Source: Hydractinia symbiolongicarpus
Lineage: Eukaryota > Cnidaria > Hydrozoa > Anthoathecata > Hydractiniidae
NCBI RefSeq assembly: GCF_029227915.1
Contig: NC_079887.1
Coordinates: 22,007,650-22,071,649, forward strand
DNA: 64,000 bases
Reading direction: 5' to 3'
Shown here: positions 24,401 through 36,500 of the stretch, one piece after another
How the letters are laid out: every line of letters starts with the position of its first letter
How positions within the stretch are numbered: position 1 is the first letter of the stretch
Translations under genes and position numbers: made by a program
Notes under the pieces: generated by a model
Told to the model about the DNA's origin: nothing
Database searches by the model: none
What the model saw: the letters and a program-made list of their open reading frames with translations, nothing else

Positions 24401-25997
24401 TAATAAATCGCGGCTTTTTCTCATCTACAAATACATAAACAGGGAAATGTCACAACAACCTCGAGCCCAAGCTCTATTTCTCAAATCTACTAACATGCAC
24501 CGTAAAAAGGCAAAAAAATTATTAAACAATCTATCTCCTTAAACAACTACAAAATATTTCCTTGGAACGAAGACATACGGAATATAATAGAATCATCAGT
24601 CACTAACCACCGCCTCCTACCTCTGCATCTTGTTTTTGTTAGGATAAAAGAATATCCTCTTAGGCTCGGTGTAGGATTTACTTCTTTTAACAGACCGTGT
24701 AAACAATCAACCGGCACTAGGTTTGTTACTTTATAATTTGTTATTCTTTACAACTGGTGTAAGATCTTACCTCATCAATGGAAATCGGAAATTCCACAGC
24801 ATCGGTCTGGTTTGAGGCGCTGAAAATCGCGTCACGAACTTGTCTTTTAGTATGCGACATAAACGTGATACTTTCTTCAATATCTGTTGGACTCAAGATA
24901 TCAACAAGCCAACTTACATGAAAGATTCGATCTTTTTGTTTTCCTTTTCGCCTTTCATTCTCTGTATTTTTATTAAAAAGCTGTAGGTAAGCATAAAACG
25001 GATCATCCCCCGTTTGGGCACTGTGCCCTAACGAAAAATTCCAGGGAATGTTACAATGATCATGAAAGTGAAATCCTTCTTCAAACGAAATTTTCTCTTC
25101 ATCATCACCATCAAAATTATACGCAAAATATGAATATGCTACGATATTTAAGAACGTAACAGACACTTCCACCATATTGCTAGAAGTTAATTCCTTTAAA
25201 GCAGCTACCGTCATAAAGGAAGGTGACCCGTAGGTGTTCGAATCATTATTATGAAAATGCTGTTCAAGCGTAAAGGTATGACCCCCAGTCACAGAAACTT
25301 TAAAGGACACATTGTGACGCAGAAGCTCGTGCTTAGGAGTTACTTCCCTGTTCAAATAAATTGAAGCCATTTTTAATTCCTCTTTTGGATCATCGTTTTT
25401 CTCTTCAACGTTCTTCTCAGACTTGCTTTCATCTTTTTCGCCATTAGGAAAAAACACAACGGACCATTTTGTACCGTAGAATGGAAATTTGAATCCAGTG
25501 AAATGATCACCTTCAGCTACATTATCACACTGAATGGTGTCCCAATACGTGGTTGATTTAACTTTTAAAAGAAGTTGCAGGTATATTTTGTCATCATATA
25601 AGTACCCAGATATCTGCTCTAATTCGCTTGTTTTTATAATTTTACTGTAGCCAATACCTCCATGAAGATGTTCAAAGACATCGTAGTTCTTCGATGTTCC
25701 CTCCGATACAGAATTTTCAGGATCAAATTTATTTAAAACAGAAAACTTTAAAACAGTTTTGCAATTAAATTTCTCTGGATACTCTTCGGTTGTGGTCATT
25801 CCATACCAACGTAAAAACATTCCAAGATGTCCATCCTTTTTAGTTACTTGTAACTTCCAAGTGTGACCACAGAAATAAAAACATTTTGAAATAACACGTT
25901 TTTTTAGCTTCGAGTAATGGTCTAACTTGAACGAAAGTTTAACTTTTTGTGAATCAGTGTCTAAAACACAACACTTTGTCAGAACTACCTCAGCCAT
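21454..25997 (-). CDS. MATH-domain / OAS-like nucleotidyltransferase fusion protein (predicted pseudo-enzyme)
   Basis: An 824-aa protein in ten minus-strand exons: 25997-24771, 24424-24237, 24021-23910, 23826-23710, 23644-23542, 23339-23057, 22490-22433, 22312-22188, 21931-21851 and 21634-21454. All borders are GT-AG and all phases agree. The first exon (residues 1-409) encodes two, perhaps three, MATH/TRAF-like beta-sandwich domains (about 30-150 with FYFCGHTWKLQV and LGMFLRWYG; about 160-310; weaker 320-390). Residues 410-548 are a charged, probably helical linker. Residues 549-824 follow the OAS family in order: GAFGHGT at 561-567, LDFIVQL, FIDRQTDL plus CKDLICVVKAW, SYLLSLLLIHAYE, then the OAS C-terminal signatures HPVIRDPALPYHNV and WKQFRQETEDW. 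Of the three catalytic Asp, only the second is kept (D576); the others are Q574 and T647, and the GS motif is GA. Synthase activity is therefore unlikely. ATG 25997 has a good AAGATGG context. Exon 2 begins with ATG, so a separate downstream gene is the main alternative. Confidence 0.8.
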
Positions 25998-27379
25998 CTT
26001 GAACCACTGTCACTCGACAATTTTTTACGCGTTCTACACAATGTCGAGAGTTTACATCATATTAAAATGTTTATTCTTAAAAAAATCAAAAAGAGCATTC
26101 GTTAAATTTGAAATAAATATTTTATTAACTTTTATAGATTTAATACAGCATCTATTCATGGAAACATTATATTTTATAATAAATTCTAAAATGTTAAAGA
26201 TACCAATATGATTTTGACTTAGAATATTAATTTTTAATTTTTTATTCACCCTAACGAAAAAGCTATCTTAGGAAAAGAAATATATGCGACTTACTTATAC
26301 CATTTTTGTGCAACATTTAAGAATGAAAAAATATATCGCAGAGGATTGTCTTTTCTGAAGATATTTGATGAGGATATCATAGTATGTGACGGTACGACAA
26401 AATTAAGTCAAAAATTTCATTGATTGGTTGCCATGGCTACCCGTTGCTACGAAAAGTGTAGGCAAAATATGACATTTTGCTGCTCGTCGCCTAACCAAAT
26501 AACTGAATCACATGCGATATTTCTACTGCCTTTTTGGCAGCGTATGTTCTTCAAGGGCCACGTGTATGGATTGATTGAAGCGCATTTTCGCAAGGCTGAC
26601 TCCTCTTCCAGAGAACTGATGCGGTATTTTTAATCGAAAGAAACAGGGAAAAACAAGCAATATCTCGACAAAATAACTGAAAGACAAAACTTCGATTTGA
26701 AAATCGGTTTCATTACGCTAGGTGCAATGACAGAGGAAACTGTAAAGTGTGTGTGCTTCAATCTTGCGAATTCTTGTTTCGCGTGGATTTTGAACTTGTT
26801 TGAAGATTATTTTATGGACATTCTTGACTTGTGCATCGACAAAAGTCTTAAGTCTAACTGATGACAAGTAAACTCTGACAAGTTCACTTCGGAGGGTGCA
26901 TCGTTAAGACAGCTTTCTGACTGTGTGTAGAACACCACATTTAATATTCAGAACTGTCATATATGGACTTAGGAGGCCCTAAAGTATCATATAGCTATTG
27001 GTAAAAATTGACGGAGGGGCAAGAAAGCTGTATAAAAATGCGAAAATGGTTGCTATTGGCGTTGCTATGCACTTATATTTGCGGTTGGTTGGAAAAAGTG
27101 CCAGATTGCGCAATAAAAACCTAAATTTATAATTAGCGCTACTTACCATCGTTTTATAAGATAAATTTTTCGTCTGAAAACAGGTAAAAGACAATTCTTG
27201 AAATTTAGACATTTTTTCTAGGGGAACCGCCTTAATAAAGATATTTTCAGAAGAAAAAAGCACACAGCGGTCGCACCAGTGTCAACGCTACTCTGGTATA
27301 TGAAATTTTCCGTTAGGGTTTACACATACAAATACTAGACTATCCAAAATTTAAACTTCCCCAGTTTTTTCATATTAAA

Positions 27380-27700
27380 TTTTAAACGAAGGTAAAAAGA
27401 GTTTTCCTGAGTATTGACCGATAATCTTTTTATTAATAGATACATTAATATATGACATTCGTCGTAAGCTCGTTGTAACCCCAAAATAAAAAAATCCACG
27501 GCTTGTCCGTCCTGCCAATTCCACGGATATTAAGCCATCCAAAGAAAGTAAATAAAATATATCGCTCTTGGTATTTTTGGTGTCCGTGGCACGAACTCTT
27601 TTGCGTACAGGCAGCACAAGCTTATTGGAAATTTAGTGACAGGCCGTTAGTTCGTGGAAAAAATGAATGAAATTCGTCGATCGTTAATCGCAGCGAGTCC
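27380..27700 (+). repeat. Degenerate copies of the GACAGAC/CCGTGG dispersed repeat family
   Basis: AAAAAATCCACGGCTTGTCCGTCCT at about 27486 and GGCCGTTAGTTCGTGGAAAAA at about 27641 resemble the starts of the better preserved units at 28905 and 29045 (CGTTAGCCCGTGGAAAAATCC, CGCCCGTCCTTT). AAATATATCGCTCTTGGTATT matches AAATATATCGCATTTGGTATT at about 29115. The copies are eroded and carry no ORF. Confidence 0.5.
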
Positions 27701-28899
27701 TTTTGTTTACGGAGATTCGCCCCTAGAAAGAAATTTAATAAAAAGAATTCGAATTTTCTATTTCGTGTATCCGTAGCAGGAAGAATATCGCTATTATTCC
27801 AGATGTGTATTTCCTGCTAGTCAAAGTGGACAAGCATTGTTGATGATATTGTTATGTCCATCTCTTTCATATTTTTTCCCTGTGGTTTACCAATAATCTT
27901 TCAATTCCTCTGCTACAAATTTTCACGCTGATATATTCATCAACGTGTGATTGGTGCAACGCTTCTGCGAGGGTTGTTACCTTACCGATTGCTAATGCAC
28001 AAACTCAATGCAAACAAAATTGGTTATTATTTCAAAACGCAAAACGTGGAATTTTTCAACAAACATGAGAAAAGCTTTATTAAGATGCTTATCAGAAAAT
28101 AAAAGGTTACTTTTTATCTATGTATGTATTAAAAGAAGACTACTCGAAAATTATAAGCTGTCTCTAGTTGTCTTGATAAGTCAGTAAATTTTAATTACAG
28201 ATCGTTCCTTTAGCTAGCGTATAATATGCTATGGCCACTAAATTCAATCAGAAAAAACTTAGACTTTGTCAACATTACAGTAGGAAGTGAGAACGAAAAC
28301 TAGTCCGATAGTCCGATAATCCGATAAAAAAAATATATGTGCAGCTAGCTGATTGTGTGTGCGAGGTATCCATTTATCGATTTTTCCGTTATTTTATCGA
28401 TTTGTCTCTGAGAAGAATTGTGTTTCCGTTACTCGGACGACGTTCATCTTTTGCATCACTTCGTGTTCTTGAAAACGATGTTCCCTGCGCTACTCGACTG
28501 GCTAAAAAAAAAAGTCAACGTGATAAATGTTGCCCATTTGCGTGACCCGCTGCGATACGCAGAATTAGCTATAAATGCAGCAAAAAATAAACATAAAACC
28601 AACCAAGGAGGAGTTCACAAACAGTTAATATGTGAAAATTCCTGTAATAAATAGTTAGATGAACGTGTTTCTCCTACGAATTCTTATCGTTAAAGTTTAT
28701 CGTTTATTATGAGAAAATAGAGTGGTGTCGGGTCTACGGAACTACAAATTCTCAAAATCATATCACGGTAACTGTTTATTATATCTTTAAAATCGCTATT
28801 AAGATAGTGTAGAAAAAATATTCATGTGCATATACTTTTTTTACAAAATACATTTGAACAGTTTACGTTTAAGACTGGCATTCGTGTATTATGAGTATA

Positions 28900-29225
28900 C
28901 TAGTCGTTAGCCCGTGGAAAAATCCACGGTTTCGCCCGTCCTTTTTATACCGCATTGTGTGCGTCTCGCTACCTGCGCAACTAAGCTACCATTTTGCGTG
29001 ACAGACAGACGGACGGACAGACAAAATACGGCTATTATTAAATAGATAGCCCGTGGAAAAATCCTCGGGGTCGCCCGTCCTTTAAATTAACCCGTTGCAA
29101 GAAAGTGGACAGAAATATATCGCATTTGGTATTGATGCGCATTTTAAAAATTTCGTGTTTCCGTTACGGGACACGGCTTTCGCGGACACACAAACAGACA
29201 GACGACGGCTATTGGTAAAGAGATA
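28900..29225 (+). repeat. Two tandem copies of the dispersed repeat family
   Basis: Copy one (about 28903-29035) reads GTTAGCCCGTGGAAAAATCC, CGCCCGTCCTTTT, CATTTTGCGTGACAGACAGAC and CGGCTATTATTAAATAGATA. Copy two (about 29045-29225) starts again with TAGCCCGTGGAAAAATCC and ends CAGACAGACGACGGCTATTGGTAAAGAGATA. The recurring CGGCTATT-TA-AGATA end marks the element boundary. The 5030-5190 copy is in the opposite orientation. Confidence 0.65.
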
Positions 29226-29889
29226 TTGCTGATTTAATTTTTAACAACAATTTGTACGTGATTAAGAACAACTCCGTCACTAGGACCTCTTTCTTAGTAT
29301 ACAGATTGCATTTACCTTTCAGTGCATCAGTGCTATGTCTTGTGGTGTTCAAATAGTGAAAGACTTATTTGTGGAGAACCTGTATTAAAAATATTTAGAT
29401 ATGGAAACCAGGTTATTTGCTAACATTTTTACCCTATTAACGCCGGGCTATTTCGGTCTAGTGTAGCATGAGAGGAGGGTTAAGGTGCGCGCGGGCTATA
29501 AATCCGAAGCTACATATACTTGGATGATTGAAAAAAGTCATATTTGTACGAAAGCTTCTTACTTTAACGACGACCTAATGAAAGGTAAAATATGACACAA
29601 AATTTTAGCACATAACTACATGCTCAAGAAAAGTGGCCCAGTCAAAGATACCAAGAGCACCTTATACCCCCTTCCCCACCGGTGCTAATAGGGTTAAACC
29701 ACAGCAGGTTAAAATTGCTTTTAAACAGATTAGATACTTTCACGATCACAAAGGTTTGGCCAAAAATTTGATATTTGAAGAATACCCACTATCGTTTTCA
29801 AAGTTTGCAAAATCTTCAATATTTGTGTGGCGTTTTTTGTTTACAAAAACGTTTTATGATCGCGAACGTTTCTCATCTTAAAAAGTATT

Positions 29890-30100
29890 GTTAGTTGGTA
29901 TTAGCGGTTGTTTAGCATAGTGGTTAAATAGTGGTTGCTTAGTGCTTGATTGTTAGATGAGTAGGGGTTACAAGTGGTACATTACTGTTTCATTACTTGG
30001 TTATTTGGGTTCATTGTTGATTTAGTAGTAGTGCATTAGTAGTTGATTAGTGATTCACGAGCGATGTATTTAGTGGTTAATTAGTGTTCTCTAAAACCAT
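29890..30100. repeat. Low-complexity TTAGTGGTT / TTGTTAG stretch
   Basis: The sequence is made of irregular runs of TTAGTGGTT, TTAGTTGATTAGTG and GTGGTTAAATAGTGG without a fixed period. It has no coding potential and looks like a decayed simple repeat. Confidence 0.5.
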
Positions 30101-30553
30101 CCAGTTGTGACTATGGTCATTTTTGTTACGAATTCCTAAAAAAATGCAAATTAATAATGGTGGGAGGCGTTACGTGATAAGGAATTTTTCGAAATTCCTA
30201 ATTCCCTTCAATGCGAATAGAATGAAAATGATCTTTGCAAGAAAAAGTTGTCGATCCAAGAGTTCCTCTCTACTTCCACCAGTTAAAACTTATCTTAAAA
30301 TGTCTAACATTATATGACTTTAGGTCGCAAAAAATGGCGAATATGGGCGTGAAAAACTTTGAATGTTTTTTTAGTTGTTCATTAGATTTCAATAATTGTT
30401 TGTTAGTTGTTAGTTTGTCATTTTTTTTGGTACCTGTCGTGTCCATGCTTATGTCTGTTTCTCTTCCACAACAAACTGAAATAAAAGTCAGAAACGCTTT
30501 ACCTTAGATGTATGAATTGCGCATTCCTCTACTGTCAAAAATATTCAGACTTG

Positions 30554-33500
30554 TTATGAAGGACATAGCAAAGAATATAGTAAACAAGTCAAAAATTTCG
30601 TAAACATCTCACCTGAAGTGTATCTGCTGTTGTATTTACTTTTATTCCACGTTGATTGCTCACCCAATCCTTGACCCCCTAAAAATCTTCTCCAATGTCT
30701 TTTCACCTCATTATTCCGGAAACAATAAAATATAAATATAAACAAGCCTTGTAGGGAGTTGAAAATACAGAACAGCCACTGAAAGAAATCCCGCAAGTCA
30801 CCAACAGCAAGCACTGCGAACAGCCATGTCGAACCAAGCAACACTGAACAAGCAAATGTGATTCGTGCTTGAGTTAATTTTTCGTTTTCTTCTTTCTTGC
30901 TTTCTTTTTTTATTTTTGCGCCATCTTTAATTCCACGAATCACGAGAATGAGAACAATAAAGTTTCCCGCCATTACGATGCAAATAGGTATAATGAGCGC
31001 GAAGTAAAATGGCGTCCCTCTCAATACGCAACTGAAATGAAATGAAGAGCTCGAAAGAAAGTAGAATAGGATTGTAAGAAAATTTTTAATGCGGGGGTAA
31101 AGAAAAGATGTCTTACAATTGTGGATCCTCACTTGATGCTGGTCCCAGAAAATCAGAAACTGCACCAGCAGTTGCCCCAGTTATAACAAGGGGCGTACCT
31201 AAATTATATAAAAAATCCGATGACTAATCTTGGAAGAATTTTTTTTTATTTAAGAAGTAGAAAATTGAGAAAAATACTTAATCATATTCCCTTTTTTTCA
31301 CGATGAAGATAAATGATCACACGGACAAAAACACAGATTTTAAATGTATTAAATATTTACCCCAAGCAAACAATGAAGCTTTTAGCAGAAATCGTGAGTT
31401 GCTGGCTCCTCCACTAAACACTTTCACAAAGTTTCTGTACAGATTCAAGCCTTCTACAGCCATCCAAAAGAACGTACTGAGGATGAAATAATGAAGCAAA
31501 GCAGCAATGACTTGACATCCGATTCGTGGTTCAGTTTTTTCAGCACCGGCCAAAAAAATTACCAGAACTGCCATCAATGATATACACAAACTTATCAAGA
31601 TCTTTGGTGGGAGTTTTCGTCTTAGGTTCCTAGGTAGAGAGAATAGAAGAAGCAAAAATAAACTAGTTTTTTTGACGATATTTCTACAATTTAAAGTTGA
31701 TGGTTTTCAAACACGTAACTGTCGAGTTGCGACACCAATGTTTCTGCTAAAAAATTTAACTGTGTTACTAGCGTAATTTTTGGGACGACGTTATTATGCA
31801 TACTTACTGAAGGAGAATGTTCTTTCAAACATTTGAAGATACATGGGTTTTCTTTTGCTTTAATACAAGACGAGATTGAGTTGATATTACTAAATGTCAC
31901 TACTTCCTACTACATGTGGAGAAGTGGTGATCAAGGGAAAAAAAGCAGAGATAGCAAACACTCATCTCCCGAATAATTTGATGGTGGAAGTGACGAAGAA
32001 GCACTCGGGGATAGTTTTATGTGAATTTTTTAAGTACACAAAAAATGACTTGCAGCAATTCATGAGAAGAAATACGACCTACTTACTTAAACAGTGTGAA
32101 TGTCAATATTGTAAGAAAAAGGCCAGCCAATGAAATTCCACATCCAATCCAAGTAACAATCTGAAGAGCCAATGGATTTGAGCCAGACTGATCAACGTCA
32201 AGTAGTAGAGCAAAATTTGTCAAGTGATTACAGCTACATTTTATCTGATTGGGATGCTCACCAGTGGATGTCGTGCACCCTCTTGTCGACCACCCACCAC
32301 TACGATATCCTGTGGTAGAGTCTAAAAAGTATATCAATACCCTGTACACTAATTGTACGTGGTATAAGTGTCCACTATTAGGCCCATAAAAATCTTCCGC
32401 AAGATAAACTCCTTTAAACTGCTTTCCATCCTGAAATCGGTAACTTTTAATTACCACCTATAAATTGTAGTTGGTTGTGTGCATGCATTTTATGCAAACG
32501 TGTTTCTTATAGTCTCCATACAAAAGAAATTTCTGAAAAAATGACTCATCAAAGCCGGTGAAAGACCACTCCCAGCCTTTTCTGCACTGCAAAAATTATT
32601 TTGCAAAAGTTGCTTAGTTATAGATGGTATTGAACAACTAGAAACTAGTTGAATTTAAAATATACTGTCAATTCGCAAAATTGTACAATGATAACACTAA
32701 CCGTTTAGACTTGCATCCCAGTATTTACAAACACTTTTTTCTTTGCCACTTATATCCACTTTCTTAGTGAATATCAGCTCTATGGGAACAGAAAGATTTT
32801 CTAAATGTCTCCGTCCAACAGAAGCAGACAATATGAGACTGTGCACTTTAGAAGTATTCGCACTTAAATTTCTATTCGCTGTTAAAAAGAAAATGTCTGT
32901 TTCAAAAACAAACGAATACACGGCTTCATCGTTCGATTCGGCTACAACTTCTTTCGGCAAAATACACACCGCTTTAGACAACTCAGAAAAACTGGAATCA
33001 GCATTTTGTGTGATGTTAATTTCCGCTGTGCCAGTATTTCCAGAGAAAAACACGAGAGAGGAGTTTTGACGTGGTTTAATAACTCCCATTGCTAAATGTT
33101 TTTTATTTATGATTTTAAGATTTCCTGTATTAGAGAAGTCTTGGGTTTGAGCTAATTTTTCCAACTGGTTTAAAATGTTGGCAGATGTTTGATCTTGTTG
33201 ATTTGCAGCTACTATTAAATTTTCATCCGCTTCCATTACAGAATCAACCGTGTCTAAGATATTACCAGTGACCTAAAAAACGAAATAGAGAAATATTAGT
33301 TGAACCAAAGAGAGGTTTAAGCATTGTGCATCAGACATTTTATTTAACCCTATTCGATCTTGGTTTTTTTTTTAATAACTCCTTTATGCTATATGTTGTA
33401 TGGCTATGATACCAACTGAGTTTCAATATTTATTTATTAGACACCTGCATGCCAAATTTTTAGGTCCTAAACCTTTAAGCGGCTATGATATTGGCTATTA

Positions 33501-36500
33501 CTCGGAACTACCCCTAAATATCTTTACAATATCCTTTCAATCGGGAAAATATGATAACTCTTGTTAGGATTATCCTTGGAACTTGAAACTTACAACACAA
33601 CATTGTTTCATAAAGTGAAATCTATTTGCATGTTGTGAACACATGATTATTTCGATTTCCCTATATTTTTTTGGATGTTACGCAAAAATCAGGAAAAACG
33701 ATTTTCTGGGAAATTTTTTGCATTTTTTTTTTTTTTTTAAACAGGAAAAGTATGCTAAATAATTTTTATTTAGCTTTAACAAACTTTAAACAGAATGTTA
33801 AGATTCGCTGTAGAACTAAAGTAATTGAATTTAGACAATGGTATTTTGAACAATTTGTTCCTTTTGTGACGTACTATAAGTGTGCCAAGTTTGAATCAAT
33901 TTAGACAAGCCTATGAAAAATTATTAATTGGGGGATGAATCAATACATCTGTACCTGATCATTAGACCTGTTTACTGCAATGATGGTGGTGATGATGTCA
34001 GATATGAAATTGATGTCAAATTGATTTGTTAATTCTCCATTTCTTACTGTATTACTGAGATTGCTGGATGTCTCTTCTACGTTGTCCGCTGTTATTGTAT
34101 CCTTTATAAATGTAAGAAAAAATTGACATATCACAAATAATATTGAAGACATCTAGTTTTTCCTATGTGGTAGAAACTGGAAATGAATGATGAGGATGGC
34201 AGAAATTTTAGGTACCGTTTGGACTAGATTTTCTTGCAATTTTTTACCTTTTTTTAAACAACACGATATTTGCGTGACAATGTATAACATTTAAACATTG
34301 TTTGGAGGTTAACAGATAGTTAATCTTAACCACTTATGCTCCAGTATTCTGAAATCAGAAGGGCCAAGGGTTGTAGAACAATTATGTTAAGGCTATTTTC
34401 CAGTGTCTATAATTGCAACTCACCCGACAAAACGTTAAATGGCTACAGTGGCCGGTTAAGTACGTTTTTTGTAGATTGTAAAAACTTACATTTGAAAGCG
34501 CAATCAGCCTTTTTGTTGTTTCTGTTTTTGGTTGACATACATCCAATGATAAAGAACTCCATTTCGACCCTGTTTCTGCTTGAAATACGCATTTACGATT
34601 AATTTGTTGTCCTTTAACATATGAACCATACGTGCAGTTGAGACTCGTGTGAGTACCAGCTAATGTAGGTGGAAATGTGTACCTTCCTTTGAAATTCTCA
34701 TCACCTTCTGTTGTAGCCAAGCAACAATCTAAAATAGAAAATTTGATGTGCGGCCAGTTAGAAAAAACAAATATGAATACTGATCAACCTTATTAATTTA
34801 ATTATATAACTCATTCTATAGAATAGTATAGTATATAGTAGTTTTTTGCTGGACTTTTCTTCTCAGATAAAAAGAATTTCGTTCAGCGCTCTTACAAATA
34901 CCATAACTTTTCTTTCTTTTACAGTTTCAATTACGCATGTACGATGTAGATAAATATTAAGTGTGGTAGATAAACATTAATTTACTGTAAAAAGATTGAT
35001 AGGATTGTTTTCCACTAAAATAAGTGTTACAAATTTTACTAATAATGATTATGAAACTGTGATACAGTGTATTGTCCGTTTGTAAGGGTACAGTGTCTTT
35101 TTTCCGCATGAAAAATGTATAAATCATTTTACCGAAATTGAGTAAATTAACATCTTGGACCTTCAAGTCACCAAAGTTTCCATCTGTGATGATTTTAGGT
35201 AGACGGTGACAATATGATAACCTCGTTGGCGACGTGACGCTGCTAAACAATACTTTGCCATGTGCGATCACAGACGACGAGCTAAAAATTGTTGAAATAT
35301 AACACGGGTTCCGTAAGCCTTAAGTAATGCAAATATGACATTAAGCGTTCTTTTGGCATAATGGAATTTGGCTTTTGGAAGTTAAGTTTTTACCTGGAAC
35401 CTATAAAACTTAAGATATTTTCAGGAGCTTGAATAGAAATGTCAAATATAGGTTACTAACAAAACGTTCAGTGCTAAGGTCGTAAAAAATTCTACTTGGC
35501 AGAAGAACAACAGAAAAGGTGGTCCCTCGTTTGATACATAATTTTTATATTAGAGAAATTTGATTACCCGTTGCATCTATAATAAAAATGCACATGATCA
35601 TTAGTATTTAACAAACGGTTAAGAGATATTGAGTTTAAAAGTGTTCTGATGACGACATCAATCACCTTTTGTTCCAAAACAGGTGTGTTGACTATATACT
35701 TTGGAAAATTGATGTCAGGTATTCGTCTCAGGTTGTCAGTAGGTGATGACGTCGCAAGTTATTTAGTCTCAAACTTATAAGTGCATTGAAATGGTTTCAC
35801 TAATCTTATTCACTAATGTATTGTCCTTAAACTAATGTATACGTCAAGAATAAGTTAATTTGTCGGTTAAACAAAAGAGACATTAAAACATCATCTTTGT
35901 AATAGGCGCAGACAAACGGAACTTGCTCATTTTTATAATAGACTAGTCCATAGGCCTGTGAAAGATCAACTTAGGCAGAAAATCTATAGGATCGTGCGTT
36001 TTCGACGAACGATTAAGGAGATAGCAAAGACCAACCAACGTATAAAACATGTCTTAAAAAATTTATTAACTCGTTGCTTCTTAAGTGTATTAGATTAGTA
36101 ACTTTGGCAAATGGTTGAGGAGATATTGGGTTTTAGTTTTTTTATTGACCTCATTATCCGGTCTAATCAGAAACAGATGGGTAGATCCATCTTTAGGAAA
36201 TTGATGCTATTTTAGCATTGTAATGACTTTACTAATCTTAATAAATTCCCTTTGGCGTTCTCGTTTTGACGACTGAACAGTTTTATCGGTTATTTTTGCA
36301 GACTTCATTGAATAATTTTTTTAAAAACATGATCCACTTAGAAAACACCAGACGCACACAGAAGTAGCCAGATTTTAAAAATCTGACATTAGGAACATAG
36401 TATCTTACTTTGAAAAGTTGTCAATCTCAATGAAACGATTTGATTTTGGACCACAACATTCTTTGGCGTCTAATTTGTCCTCAATCTGAAAAATGCAAAA

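Larger units (their letters stand above)
25998..30553. other. Intergenic region with dispersed repeats
   Basis: The region lies between the start of the MATH-OAS gene and the end of the adhesion GPCR gene. I could not support any gene. It holds repeat copies at 27380-27700 and 28900-29225 and a low-complexity TTAGTGGTT-type stretch at 29890-30100. Open frames at 26424-26633 and 28339-28654 show no family resemblance. The MATH-OAS promoter should lie just above 25998, but no clear motif was recognised. If the GPCR has a further tail exon it would also be here. Confidence 0.55.

Noticed and set aside
26240-26420. Interferon-response-like GAAAAGAAA sequence upstream of the MATH-OAS gene
   Set aside because: It does not match the GAAANNGAAA spacing, and A-rich strings of this kind are expected by chance in such AT-rich DNA.
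32743-33069. 108-aa plus-strand frame
   Set aside because: It is the exact antisense of the GAIN-domain exon 33272-32702.
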